From positions 1,798,001-1,862,000 of the forward strand of contig NZ_CP110629.1 in NCBI RefSeq assembly GCF_026153455.1: a DNA stretch of 64,000 bases. The letters run 5' to 3'. The notes under the pieces were generated by a model that was given only the letters and a program-made list of their open reading frames with translations, ran no database searches and was not told where the DNA came from. Every line of letters starts with the position of its first letter. Positions within the stretch are counted from its first letter, which is position 1. Shown here piece after piece: positions 27,674 through 36,615 of this stretch. This DNA comes from Marinimicrobium sp. C6131 (GTDB taxonomy: Bacteria; Pseudomonadota; Gammaproteobacteria; Pseudomonadales; Cellvibrionaceae). Position numbers and translations under genes: made by a program.

Positions 27674-28045
27674 TTAATGCTGCTGCCTCTTAGCTTTTTC
27701 CTCCATGAGTTTCTCGAAAATTTTACCCTCTTTACTTCGACGAGCAAAGTAAAGAGAAGAGATCAATATTACGCCTCCCAGAAAAAGCATAACCTCGGCA
27801 GGCTCCTTACCTTGCTCATAGATAAAAAATTGCAGAGTAGAGTTCATCCACGCTGGGAAAAATATAGCAAAGGGAATCAAAAGCACACAGAATAATATAA
27901 ACGTTGCTCCGGATAGAGCGGCTAGCAAAGCGCCTCTCAACCTACTTTGGTAAAGGGTCGCTACAACACCAAAGTATAACCTTGCGCCACAGTAACATAT
28001 TACTAGACACCCTAGACTTCCTAAAAAAAATAGCATTGCAGACAT
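27674..28045 (-). CDS. Candidate membrane immunity protein for Rhs tip 1
   Basis: A 123-residue membrane protein with about four hydrophobic segments (MSAMLFFLGSLGCLVICYCG, LLAALSGATFILFCVLLIPFAIFF, VMLFLGGVILISSLYFA) and a basic Lys-rich tail. It starts 11 nt after the stop of the complete Rhs gene if ATG 28045 is used; a longer frame overlaps that gene. An integral-membrane immunity protein fits a membrane-active tip. Family not recognised. Confidence 0.6.
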   Translation of the reverse strand: MSAMLFFLGSLGCLVICYCGARLYFGVVATLYQSRLRGALLAALSGATFILFCVLLIPFAIFFPAWMNSTLQFFIYEQGKEPAEVMLFLGGVILISSLYFARRSKEGKIFEKLMEEKAKRQQH

Positions 28046-28056
28046 AATAACACTCT

Positions 28057-30726
28057 TCAATAATTTTGCTGAGTGCAAACAATAAAATGACCTGTACATC
28101 CAAATTGATCAACTAAACTCTTGCCTGTCTCTTGCTGACCATTCTCAGCAGAACCTAAGTCGTCATTGCCTCTCCTTATATATATTGTAAGCATATCCGA
28201 GCTTGATGCAGCCCTCTCAGCCGCCCCCATTATAGCGCCTTCAACTAATGCTCCCGCAGCCAGACCTGAGCGCGTAACGGTACCACCCACGCCGACCCTA
28301 TAACCAATTACTGGATAAGTAAATGATCGTGACAATTGCCCCGCGACAACTCTCCCTGCTCCCGTTCCTAATGCACCTGCCAATGTAGTCCAAGGATCGA
28401 CCTTTTTGAAATCAGACCAATCCAAATTTCGAAACCCCTTCCTTGAACCCTCAACGAATGCTCCGCCCAATGACTGCCCCAGAACGGAAGCCGCCGCCCC
28501 GCCAAATAGTGTACCCGTTGCACCCGATTTCCAAGGGGTAACTAGGCCAACTGCCCCACCGGCCAAAGCACCAGCAGCTGCACCTTTCCAGTCTCCACCA
28601 CTCGCTATAAATCCGCCAAAACCTCCGGCAAACGCTCCGTAAATACCCCCTACAACTTGAATTGCCATTTCTCCAGTTGGATCGATGTAACTCAGCGGAT
28701 CATTATGCACATAAGCATAAAGATTCATCTGGTCCTCATACCCAATCGGATCGGTCTGCAAGAACCGCCCTATCTGCGGATCATAGGCCCGAGCCCGGTA
28801 ATGATACAAGCCCACTTCGGGTAACCACATCTGACCGGTATACCCAAACCGGGACACGTTCCCGCCTCCGGCCACCCCGAAGGCATCATAGGTATTGATC
28901 GACACGACCGCGCCAGAGCTATTGGTCTGAGCGACCACCGATCCCTGATGATCTATATGATAGAACTTTCGGTTACTGGTTCCAAGAACGCTGCCTTCGA
29001 ACACCGCCACCGGCGCCAGGCGATTCATAGTCGGGATGTACCGACGCTTGACCGTGGTGCCTTCGTACTCGGCGATGACATGCTCCCCGCTGTACAGAAA
29101 CAACACCGTCTTGTTGGTATCGTAGGACTGGACCTTATAGAGTCGCCCTAACGGGTCATAGGTCAATCTTGCATTATAGGTCCCTGTAGAGTTGGTCAGC
29201 CGATTGTCTTCGTCATACGCATAGGTGGTAATGCCATCGGTCTTATAATTGCCCTTTTCATCATACTGGACGGTATTGCCGTTGATCTCCGTGTACTGAT
29301 TCAGACCGTTGGGCTGATAATCTCCCACCAGCCCCACATTACCCTTGTGAAAGAACCGGTCATTCGAAAGCTGCTTCCCTATAATTTGGTTTGCCGGGTT
29401 ATAGGAGAAATCCGTAGAGGCATCATACAGACTTCCCGAGTAGTTCTGCTGATGACGCTTCGGTCGGCCAATGTCGTCGTAAGTTGTTGATCTAACAGCG
29501 CCTCCCGAAGTGGTTTCGGTGAAAGGCCGACCAAATAGGTCATCGTCATACGACAATAGCGTTCCCGACCCAACTTTGATTGAATCCAAGCGATCAAGCT
29601 CATTGTAACCATAGGTAATGACCGTGCTATTGCCAGGGAACTTTAGCGTTCTGAAATTTCCATTTTTGTCAAAATCAGTGACCACAGGAGATCCTGTTAC
29701 GAGCGTGTTCCGCTCTTCACTTAGCTCACCAAAGCCATTGTACGACCTGATTACACCACTGCCACTCCGGGAGGCAAATTTGGCATAAGTCATGTTTCCC
29801 ATCAGATCGTAATCGTAGTAGACATCTCTTGTCGTACTGTCAGGCACATTTTTGAAGGTTACCCGGTTAAGATTGTCATAGCTGTAATAGATGGTTTTTC
29901 CATCTCGCCGACGAAGCAGCCTTCTGTTACCGTTCGCATCGTAGTCGTAACGCTCGAAATCCGTACTATTGGATCGCGCCGGAGCCAACTTGTCGGGATA
30001 GAATGTATGCGTCCTTCTCTCGTAATTGTCGTAGTCATACTCGGTAAAGTTACGATTTGCATCATAAACGCCCATCAGAAGGCGACCGTTGTACACGTAC
30101 TCGGCATAGATCTGCTCTAAGGGCGTTCCAACGGCGCGATGCTCCTCAACGACATTATCCAAAGTATCGTATTCGTAACGGGTAATTCTATCCTTCCCAA
30201 AGCTTCCCTCCGAATCCTGATCACAGGCTAACGAAGGTAGGCTTGAAATCGAAAATTGAGACGCATTCATCCTGACGGCACGGCACTTCAACCGTCCCTT
30301 GTTATCGTAGGAATACTGCGTTACTTGACGTAAAGTTCCGCTGTGTGAAGCGACTCTTTCTGTGAGTTTTCGACCAAACCCGTCGTAAGAAAAATAAATC
30401 TGCTTTTCCAGGACGAAGCCTGACCAGCTCACCGGATTAACCAGTTCATTCTGCCACGAAGAAAGGTAACCATACTCCGACTTAACAAGCAGCCCTTTAT
30501 TATTATAACTGTATCGCCTTGCCGGAAAGTTTCCAGAACCAGACTCTGGACTTATTTCACCCGTTAATCGGCCTGCAACGTCATAACGGAATGCATTCAG
30601 GTGACTCACATAGTTTTGCGACGCATAGATCCCGTCAGAAAACAGAGCTCCCCAGATCAGAAGGACTATGAGAACAATATTCAGATTGTTCCGGACACTA
30701 CGATAAGATCCCAGACTGTTCATCAT
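28057..30726 (-). CDS. Complete exported Rhs/YD-repeat protein with toxin tip 1
   Basis: 889 residues. An N-terminal signal/anchor (IVLIVLLIWGALFSDGIYA) is followed by many YD repeats (RFDVAGRLTGEI-like units such as YDNYERRTHTFY, YDANGNRRLLRR, YDNLNRVTFKN) that should form the Rhs cocoon. The core closes with GRFLQTDPIGYEDQMNLYAYVHNDP then DPTG, the site where Rhs proteins cleave off the tip. The tip is Gly/Ala-rich with long hydrophobic patches (GGIYGAFAGGFGGFIASGG, AAAGALAGGAVGLV), suggesting membrane activity. The start is placed in the cluster GTG/ATG/ATG at 30729-30721; it overlaps the upstream stop, so it is translationally coupled to the preceding Rhs protein. No PAAR or VgrG is present. 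Confidence 0.85.
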   Translation of the reverse strand: MMNSLGSYRSVRNNLNIVLIVLLIWGALFSDGIYASQNYVSHLNAFRYDVAGRLTGEISPESGSGNFPARRYSYNNKGLLVKSEYGYLSSWQNELVNPVSWSGFVLEKQIYFSYDGFGRKLTERVASHSGTLRQVTQYSYDNKGRLKCRAVRMNASQFSISSLPSLACDQDSEGSFGKDRITRYEYDTLDNVVEEHRAVGTPLEQIYAEYVYNGRLLMGVYDANRNFTEYDYDNYERRTHTFYPDKLAPARSNSTDFERYDYDANGNRRLLRRRDGKTIYYSYDNLNRVTFKNVPDSTTRDVYYDYDLMGNMTYAKFASRSGSGVIRSYNGFGELSEERNTLVTGSPVVTDFDKNGNFRTLKFPGNSTVITYGYNELDRLDSIKVGSGTLLSYDDDLFGRPFTETTSGGAVRSTTYDDIGRPKRHQQNYSGSLYDASTDFSYNPANQIIGKQLSNDRFFHKGNVGLVGDYQPNGLNQYTEINGNTVQYDEKGNYKTDGITTYAYDEDNRLTNSTGTYNARLTYDPLGRLYKVQSYDTNKTVLFLYSGEHVIAEYEGTTVKRRYIPTMNRLAPVAVFEGSVLGTSNRKFYHIDHQGSVVAQTNSSGAVVSINTYDAFGVAGGGNVSRFGYTGQMWLPEVGLYHYRARAYDPQIGRFLQTDPIGYEDQMNLYAYVHNDPLSYIDPTGEMAIQVVGGIYGAFAGGFGGFIASGGDWKGAAAGALAGGAVGLVTPWKSGATGTLFGGAAASVLGQSLGGAFVEGSRKGFRNLDWSDFKKVDPWTTLAGALGTGAGRVVAGQLSRSFTYPVIGYRVGVGGTVTRSGLAAGALVEGAIMGAAERAASSSDMLTIYIRRGNDDLGSAENGQQETGKSLVDQFGCTGHFIVCTQQNY
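28697..29500 (-). repeat. Rhs distal-core copy 1 (within the complete gene)
   Basis: Parent-like copy of the 804-bp block found in both displaced cassettes. On its upstream side the complete gene continues with normal core sequence, whereas the displaced copies switch to the 122-bp junction. Confidence 0.93.
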
Positions 30727-32714
30727 CACACTCCTTGCGGGCAGCTTGTTGAAACACCGTTAGGAGAGATCTCTCCAATCCGATTCCCATACTGGTCATA
30801 CTGGTAGCAAGTGATTCTCGACTCGCCATCGCTGGTTACTTTTACAGACTTCAAATGCAGATTATTGGCGGTGCCATCCTGAGGACCATAGTCATACTCG
30901 GTAACCACCTCATCTGAGGCGCCCATTGCGCACCCAGATGATGTCGTGGATGATAATTTGCAGCGAGACTCCTTCCAGAGCAACCACAACGGTCGGTCCG
31001 CCTTGGCTACCGAGGATCCGCTCTTCTTATAGTAGGCATAGTACTGTTTATACTCGTATCTGACTTTCGCTCGAACTCCCAACCTATCCGCAGGGTACGT
31101 AACGGTCGACACTTCTCCCGACCCGGAATGATAGGTGAAATTGGTCACATTTCCTCTTTGATCCTTAACCCACTCCGGTTTATTGCAGTATTTCCTGTTC
31201 GATGCGGAGCAGCTGGACGGATACTTCGCCACCACCTCGGAATCAGGGTATATCACTTTTTCGAGATTTCCTCGGTTATCATACTGAAACTGTCTTTCAG
31301 GACCGGCACCGGAAATTGGGTCGTGGCGGGTTATAAAGTTCCTGAATGAGCTTTCGTAATAGTAAGTCCCTGTTTTTGGATTGGTCACTGTGATCAGCGA
31401 ACCAGGAATCATTATGGAGGGCTCTACTTTAAGAGTACCCGTATATGAGGAACTTTGATTGATCATCCGACCGGGCGGTAACTGCTGACTGTATTGCGAT
31501 TCACCAAACTGAGTCTCCGACTGAGAAACCCGGCCTACACTGGTGTCCAGCCGCCAAAAATCAAATGATGTCTTAATACCACCGCCTCCAGTCACTATAC
31601 TCTCTGAAGTGAACACGTTTTCGTATTCGTATTCCCGAACGTAGTTCGAAGACGCTGGCCCTTTAATCCGTTTCAACCGCGGAGACCACTTCTGCTTCTC
31701 GGCCCATGGATAGGGGCCAACATAGGAGCCATCTTTGATCATCACATCCTGAGACTCGAAATGGTACTCGGTTGCCTGCCCCCCAGAATCAGTCACTTTG
31801 AAGATAGAGCTACCCAGGAATATGGCCTGGGGCATTCCACCGGGCCACTCAAATTCCGCCTTGGGCCAACTATTTGAGAATGAACAGTTGGCTGTCGTCT
31901 GCGTTTGGCAGTAATCAACCGCCAGATTTACACCATAAACGTACTTAGGGTTTCTTCCAGACCACGTGCTGGAGGCGGCTTGGGATATTTGCGCATCCGG
32001 ATGGATAGAGGACCTGATTGCCTTCTTCTCTGAACTCAAGTCTCTCGTATCGTTTACATAGTGATATTTCAAAGCATAGCCAGTGTTTGTCGTCACGCCG
32101 CCCAGCGAGCTGATATAGTATGTCAAACCATTAGGCTGGATCACTTCTCTCAAAGGTCCTCCGCTGGCGGCTGATGATCCGGATCGAGCATACTTCAACT
32201 CAGTCCCGTCGGGCTTTCTCCAAACGAGATACTGACCACTGGATTCAAGGGTTAATGAGTTTCTTTTGTCGCCCAGCGCCTGATAGGTGTAGTTTGAGGA
32301 AACATTATGGGCGTTGGCATTAAATAAGCCACTAACCATCACCTTGAAATCCTCTGATCCCATGGGACCGCTGACCCTCATCACTTTGAATATCGGATAA
32401 GTAACGCCGCCATACTGGATACTCCTTCCCACCTCCTCATATCTCGCAGAACCAGAGTAATTATCGTGGTAGCCGTACCAACCCTGAAATGAAAATTCAT
32501 TAGTAAAGTTGGACACACTGTGACTCAACCCTCTATCACCACCAATTGCTACAGTGTTCAACGAAGAAACCACTTGGCCCGTCGCAACATTTACACCATT
32601 TTTATCCACAACCTCCACGTCAGGTGGTGCGATACGACTATCTTGTATTGCATAAACCTGACTGAACATTATCAACAGTAAGGGGATAATGATTGCTCTG
32701 ATTAACTTATTCAT
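30726..32714 (-). CDS. Exported Rhs-type protein, N-terminal shell component
   Basis: 662 residues with a clear signal peptide (LIRAIIIPLLLIMFSQVYA). The N-terminal part (DVEVVDKNGVNVATGQVVSSLNTVAIGG) is typical of the plug region of secreted RHS proteins. Later YD-like units include YDNRGNLEKVIYPD, NFTYHSGSGEVSTVTYP and YQYDQYGNRIGEISPNG. The end of this protein and the start of the next read like one Rhs core split in two, and the stop overlaps the next start. This recalls the separate TcB and TcC shell halves of Tc toxins; that analogy is inference. Confidence 0.75.
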   Translation of the reverse strand: MNKLIRAIIIPLLLIMFSQVYAIQDSRIAPPDVEVVDKNGVNVATGQVVSSLNTVAIGGDRGLSHSVSNFTNEFSFQGWYGYHDNYSGSARYEEVGRSIQYGGVTYPIFKVMRVSGPMGSEDFKVMVSGLFNANAHNVSSNYTYQALGDKRNSLTLESSGQYLVWRKPDGTELKYARSGSSAASGGPLREVIQPNGLTYYISSLGGVTTNTGYALKYHYVNDTRDLSSEKKAIRSSIHPDAQISQAASSTWSGRNPKYVYGVNLAVDYCQTQTTANCSFSNSWPKAEFEWPGGMPQAIFLGSSIFKVTDSGGQATEYHFESQDVMIKDGSYVGPYPWAEKQKWSPRLKRIKGPASSNYVREYEYENVFTSESIVTGGGGIKTSFDFWRLDTSVGRVSQSETQFGESQYSQQLPPGRMINQSSSYTGTLKVEPSIMIPGSLITVTNPKTGTYYYESSFRNFITRHDPISGAGPERQFQYDNRGNLEKVIYPDSEVVAKYPSSCSASNRKYCNKPEWVKDQRGNVTNFTYHSGSGEVSTVTYPADRLGVRAKVRYEYKQYYAYYKKSGSSVAKADRPLWLLWKESRCKLSSTTSSGCAMGASDEVVTEYDYGPQDGTANNLHLKSVKVTSDGESRITCYQYDQYGNRIGEISPNGVSTSCPQGV

Positions 32715-32726
32715 TTCAATTCCCTT

Positions 32727-33509
32727 TTAGAAGTAGGCTTTCGAGCTGCACGATGTTGCCGAGCAGGCCTGAATCCAGACAGGAGCTTCATTCGGACCAC
32801 TTGTATAATAGGTTGTTTGATTTACATCATTTATCACTGGGTACTGCTCATTCGATAGTTTTAGGTTATAGTGTGTAGCACCAGGAACAACAGACCAGGT
32901 TATCGTGTAACCACCGCCAGTATGCGTGTAGTAATTTAGGGATCCAGGTGGCGGAATAACTTCTTCCTCATAGAGATCACAAGGGTCTGTTATTTGTGAG
33001 CTATCGGTAACGACCGTACGATTACCTGCTTCGTCGTAACAGTAACCACTTTTCGTTGTCCCGTTTGCGCTCACAAGAGTCAATCGTCCCAATTCGTCAT
33101 ACTGATACCCTAAATCAACCGCTCCACCTGAGGATGTTCGGTTAACCTGGACCGACTTCACCGTCGTGTACGCACAGTTCCCCGCGTAGCCCAGCGTCTG
33201 ACTATCACACAGTCTTAACCTATAGCCATAGGTTCCATTCGATTTCGTCACCAGCATTGATCCGGACGACGGAGCCCCACCTTCCGACGAAATAATAGTG
33301 GATGTTCCGTCGCTATTCAGCTCCACCATAAATACATAGAACCTTGAGTTTGACGAGTAAGAGACCTGAAATGACCCATTAGTACTCGTCGACGGACTAA
33401 CCGAGAAGCTTATCGCGTAAGCGGAACCAGACGCGACTGACAAATACACAAATAGAAAGATCGGGCGCAGGAAATAGCGCCACTCTTTTATCCCTGCCAT
33501 CAATTCCAT
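32727..33509 (-). CDS. Exported protein with one YD repeat and beta-sandwich-like ends
   Basis: 260 residues with a signal peptide (FLFVYLSVASGSAYA). Two regions look like fibronectin-type beta domains (FSVSPSTSTNGSFQVSYSS near the start; GYTITWSVVPGATHYNLKLS near the end) and flank a YD module, YQYDELGRLTLVSANG then YCYDEAGNRTVVTD. Five or more Cys suggest disulfides. It lies 12 nt upstream of the Rhs shell gene, so it is probably the first gene of the Rhs operon and may be an accessory or adhesin for the exported shell. Family not recognised. Confidence 0.65.
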   Translation of the reverse strand: MELMAGIKEWRYFLRPIFLFVYLSVASGSAYAISFSVSPSTSTNGSFQVSYSSNSRFYVFMVELNSDGTSTIISSEGGAPSSGSMLVTKSNGTYGYRLRLCDSQTLGYAGNCAYTTVKSVQVNRTSSGGAVDLGYQYDELGRLTLVSANGTTKSGYCYDEAGNRTVVTDSSQITDPCDLYEEEVIPPPGSLNYYTHTGGGYTITWSVVPGATHYNLKLSNEQYPVINDVNQTTYYTSGPNEAPVWIQACSATSCSSKAYF

Positions 33510-33522
33510 AACACTTGCTCCT

Positions 33523-34644
33523 TCACCCTTTTTTAAGATTGATTAGCACATCATGAGCCAGCTTCGGTTCGTAGCTTCTGTTGTACAGAAGAGGATAATT
33601 CCTCCTGCCCGGAACCGGAAAGTCGTTCAACCACGTGTATTCATCGGAGATGCCCCATAAATTGACCAGACCAATATGGCTACGGTACTTCAGGAACAAC
33701 GAGAAAAGATCCGCATACCGTCCAGACAACCTGATTTCCGTTTCCATGGATAAATCATCGCCGTAGTATGAGCTTTCACTTGGCGATTCATTGATAGGGT
33801 TACCACTTATCACTGGAAGAACATCAATATCCAACTCCGATATGTAAATTCGGTACCCGCGCCCAGAGAAGTCCTTCAAAGCCTCTTCAATATCCTTTAG
33901 TGATGGGTAATCCAGGTGATAATGCCCCTGCATTCCGATAGCATCGACCAATCGACCTCCGGAGTTGATTTCATCAAGAACTTCCAGAACTTTGGTACGC
34001 TTTGATTTTTTCCAAAGGTTATAATCGTTGTACACCAGAATGGCATTTTTATCGGACTTCCTAGCCTCTTCAAATGCTATCGAGAGATAATCCGAACCTA
34101 TCGTTTGATACCATAGATTCTTCACCCACAGCCCGTTGTCATCAATAGCCTCATTCACAACATCCCAAGAGTGGACTCTTCCTGAATACCGGTTCACCAG
34201 CGTTGAGATGTGATTTCTCATTCTTTTGATTAACGTTGACTTGGTTACCGGGCTAGAAACTGAGGAAGACTCCCGGTACACCCCCTCGGGAAGCTGAGAG
34301 TGCCAAATTAGCGGATGCCCGTAGATATGCATTCCGTACCTCTCCCCTAGCTGGACTAGATGATCTGAATAAACCCAGCTCCACCGATCTTCCGAGGGGT
34401 GAATATTCTCCCACTTGAAAATATTTGCTGAGGAGATTGAGCTGAATTGATCCTTCAGAATTTTGATCGCCGGGTGGTCTTTTATTGCAAGATGCTCCGC
34501 GTCAATCATGGAGCCAATCATGAAATCATCTTTATAGACCGTTTTAAGACCCGTTATGTCCCCGTTGGAAATCGATTGTGGAGAATAGAGACCGAGAACC
34601 GAAAGGGCTCCTAACGATTTAAGAAACGTTCTTCTTGTAGGCAT
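33523..34644 (-). CDS. GH10 endo-1,4-beta-xylanase
   Basis: 373 residues with a Tat-like signal (RRTFLKSLGALSVLG). GH10 landmarks are all present: FSSISSANIFKWENIHPSED, HPLIWHSQLP, SWDVVNEAIDDNG with the acid/base Glu, and IYISELDIDVLP with the nucleophile Glu; LVNLWGISDEYTWL closes the barrel. It cuts internal bonds in xylan. The 13-nt gap to the Rhs accessory gene downstream and the similar AT-rich composition suggest it entered with the island. A single-domain xylanase, with its likely binding module encoded separately upstream. Confidence 0.92.
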   Translation of the reverse strand: MPTRRTFLKSLGALSVLGLYSPQSISNGDITGLKTVYKDDFMIGSMIDAEHLAIKDHPAIKILKDQFSSISSANIFKWENIHPSEDRWSWVYSDHLVQLGERYGMHIYGHPLIWHSQLPEGVYRESSSVSSPVTKSTLIKRMRNHISTLVNRYSGRVHSWDVVNEAIDDNGLWVKNLWYQTIGSDYLSIAFEEARKSDKNAILVYNDYNLWKKSKRTKVLEVLDEINSGGRLVDAIGMQGHYHLDYPSLKDIEEALKDFSGRGYRIYISELDIDVLPVISGNPINESPSESSYYGDDLSMETEIRLSGRYADLFSLFLKYRSHIGLVNLWGISDEYTWLNDFPVPGRRNYPLLYNRSYEPKLAHDVLINLKKG

Positions 34645-34661
34645 AGCACGGCATCCTTGCG

Positions 34662-35270
34662 TTAAGGAAGTTTTACCAACGATACATTGTCAATCAGAAT
34701 ATTGGCGTCTAGATTTTCCGGAAACGAAAAATGTATTGGGGTTCGTACGATGTCCTGTTCTGAATAGAACTCAAGGACCACCTCCTGCCACTCGCCCATC
34801 AAATAGACCCGTTTGTTTTTTATGGATTGGTAGTTACCGTTTTCGATACCTACCCCCACTACGGTTCCTCGAGGCCCCCTTACCCACAGGGCATATCGAT
34901 AGATAGTGAGGGGAATGACGTCGACCGCGTCCTGAAACACCTGAATATCCCAAGGGCTACCTTCAGAAGCTTGATGAATATCGACGCGTAAGGAGTAGCT
35001 CTCCTCTTTCAGGCCATTCTTCACAACTGAGAAGTGAGCACCTGCACCATTTTTAACGTCGGTGGTCCACCGCGCGAGGCTTCCTTCCTGGTCAAGAGGA
35101 TAATCGAATACAAGCTTCCAAGGGTCATCCGCCGTAGGAGGCACCAGTTCAAAGGGAGCGACAGAACCGACTAAAGGGCCATCTGAAGAGTCAGAGCACG
35201 CTGTTAGTACATTCACGAGGAAGAGCGTAAACACTGTAATTGTTATTGTTTTACAAAAATCTAAGTCCAT
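34662..35270 (-). CDS. Lipoprotein with CBM4/9-like carbohydrate-binding domain
   Basis: 202 residues. The signal ends in a lipobox (FLVNVLTAC), followed by a Ser/Asp linker and a beta-sandwich with the features of CBM4/9/22-type modules: LARWTTDVKNGAGAHFSVV, YSLRVDIHQASEGSPWDIQVFQ, YRYALWVRGPRG, EWQEVVLEFY and ILIDNVSLV. CBM22 or CBM4/9 modules are commonly fused to GH10 xylanases; here they are two genes 17 nt apart. Role inferred: surface-anchored xylan capture. The 270 bp upstream is very AT-rich and should contain the island promoter. Confidence 0.7.
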   Translation of the reverse strand: MDLDFCKTITITVFTLFLVNVLTACSDSSDGPLVGSVAPFELVPPTADDPWKLVFDYPLDQEGSLARWTTDVKNGAGAHFSVVKNGLKEESYSLRVDIHQASEGSPWDIQVFQDAVDVIPLTIYRYALWVRGPRGTVVGVGIENGNYQSIKNKRVYLMGEWQEVVLEFYSEQDIVRTPIHFSFPENLDANILIDNVSLVKLP

Positions 35271-35541
35271 ATGTCGCCCACTTTTCCTATGGGTGGTCTC
35301 ATACCGTTCTGTTACATCCTGACCGGCAATATTATTGTGCGGCGAACTCTGGCGCCGATATTTTTATTTTGTAGTTGTTACATTGACAATATCAAGATAA
35401 TTTACAATTAGTGCGCCATATAGCAACAAAAATCCACAAAACCTCAGATTAGCGAAATTTTTGCCCTACAATAAGGTATTTGTTCAGAATAATCTTTGGC
35501 TCATTAATTGTTATTTCTTAAGCCGATTCCGCTCCAAAAGA

Positions 35542-36237
35542 TTACTTGGGTGGGTCAACCACCAAAGCTGAACTGTTGTTCACCCGGAACCAGCCCGCGA
35601 TGCTGTGGCGTTCACGCAGTGCGGGGCGGACTTCGTGCGGGAACACTTCGCTGAGGAAAATCACCAGCTTGCCGTATTCGGGACGGACGCACTCCAGCTC
35701 TGACTCACCGTCTTCGGCGTAAATCACCAGCTCGCCACCGTCATTCGATTGCCATTGGGGGTTGAGATAAAAGACCGTGGACAGCACCCGGTTGGACTGC
35801 CCCTTGAACGCATCCAGGTGCTTCTTGTAAAAGGCGCCGGGCGGGTAGCTGGCGAAGTGGGCTTCGTAATCAAACAGCCCGAGAAACAGGCGGCGGTTGA
35901 GCCCCTGGCGCAGTTGCTCCATCCAATCGAGAAAACCGCCGGCGCCCTCGCTTTGCCCCTGCAACCAACAGATTTGGTCCGAGCGCACAAACCGGTTAAC
36001 CTGAAAGTCGTCCTGACGGCCAATACCCGCCGGTTTGAACTCCGCACTGTCGAGCTGCTTGAGTTCAATAAACAGCCGATCCACCAGTGCCGGGGGGACA
36101 GCGGCGGGTATTACCGCATAGCCTCGGGTTTCCAGTTGCTCGGCGATATAATCCAGCGTGTCGCCGTCGGAGGGGCCCCGGGGCGGTAGGGGTTGGGTGC
36201 TCAATCGTGGTCCTGCCTTTACGTTCCGGGGCGCCAC
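35542..36237 (-). CDS. 2-oxoglutarate/Fe(II)-dependent oxygenase (prolyl-4-hydroxylase-like)
   Basis: 231 residues. The iron triad is visible as H-x-D in YKKHLDAFKG and the distal His in FPHEVRPAL; the 2OG-binding Arg follows in RHSIAGWFR. The N-terminal helix ALVDRLFIELKQLD matches the SM-20/PHD-like group. The substrate is unknown; this family often hydroxylates translation proteins such as EF-Tu in Pseudomonas-type bacteria. Marks the return to GC-rich chromosomal sequence after the island. Confidence 0.85.
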   Translation of the reverse strand: MAPRNVKAGPRLSTQPLPPRGPSDGDTLDYIAEQLETRGYAVIPAAVPPALVDRLFIELKQLDSAEFKPAGIGRQDDFQVNRFVRSDQICWLQGQSEGAGGFLDWMEQLRQGLNRRLFLGLFDYEAHFASYPPGAFYKKHLDAFKGQSNRVLSTVFYLNPQWQSNDGGELVIYAEDGESELECVRPEYGKLVIFLSEVFPHEVRPALRERHSIAGWFRVNNSSALVVDPPK

Positions 36238-36316
36238 GGAACCGGCGCCGTCAGACGGCTATATACCGTAAATTAACGCGGAATACACGCTTTTCAATCG
36301 CAAACCCGGCAATTTT

Positions 36317-36580
36317 ATGAAGCACTCATGGCTCGCCGCCTTAAAGGCCCACTACACCGGCTCTCTGGAGCAGGGCTTTCGCCAGTTTCGGCTGGGGGTT
36401 TCGCTGTTTTTTCTGGGAATGGTAGGGCTCTATATCGCCAACACCCTGCTGAAACCCTCCATAGAACAGGAGCTGGTTGTGCTGGGGAGTCTGTTGGTGG
36501 GTGGAGCGGGCTTCATCTGGGCCATGATGGCCCACCTGCGGATGCTGATCGGGCGACTGATCCGGTTTTTCAGCCGGTAG
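36317..36580 (+). CDS. Small two-helix membrane protein, unrecognised
   Basis: 87 residues with two hydrophobic segments (LGVSLFFLGMVGLYIANTLL and LVVLGSLLVGGAGFIWAMMAHL) and a basic tail (RLIRFFSR). ATG 36317 is preceded by a short AT-rich stretch. GC content and codon use match neighbouring genes, supporting a real gene. No function assigned. Confidence 0.6.
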   Translation: MKHSWLAALKAHYTGSLEQGFRQFRLGVSLFFLGMVGLYIANTLLKPSIEQELVVLGSLLVGGAGFIWAMMAHLRMLIGRLIRFFSR

Positions 36581-36615
36581 GTAGAAAGATCAGCCCCCAG
36601 CGATGGCGTCCGGGC

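Noticed and set aside
24775..29151. Repeated small plus-strand frames (for example 25168-25371, 26990-27193, 28948-29151)
   Set aside because: They recur only because they are antisense to the duplicated Rhs core.
24917..29500. Three direct repeats considered as CRISPR or IS copies
   Set aside because: The repeats are 804 bp, coding and in frame with Rhs YD motifs; spacing and size do not fit CRISPR, and there is no transposase or terminal inverted repeat.
28057..33509. Rhs locus as type VI secretion effector
   Set aside because: No PAAR domain, VgrG, Hcp, EagR chaperone or T6SS gene nearby, and the proteins carry Sec-type signals instead.
23457..35541. Prophage or integrative element
   Set aside because: AT-rich and probably acquired, but no integrase, phage gene, tRNA or flanking direct repeat was found.
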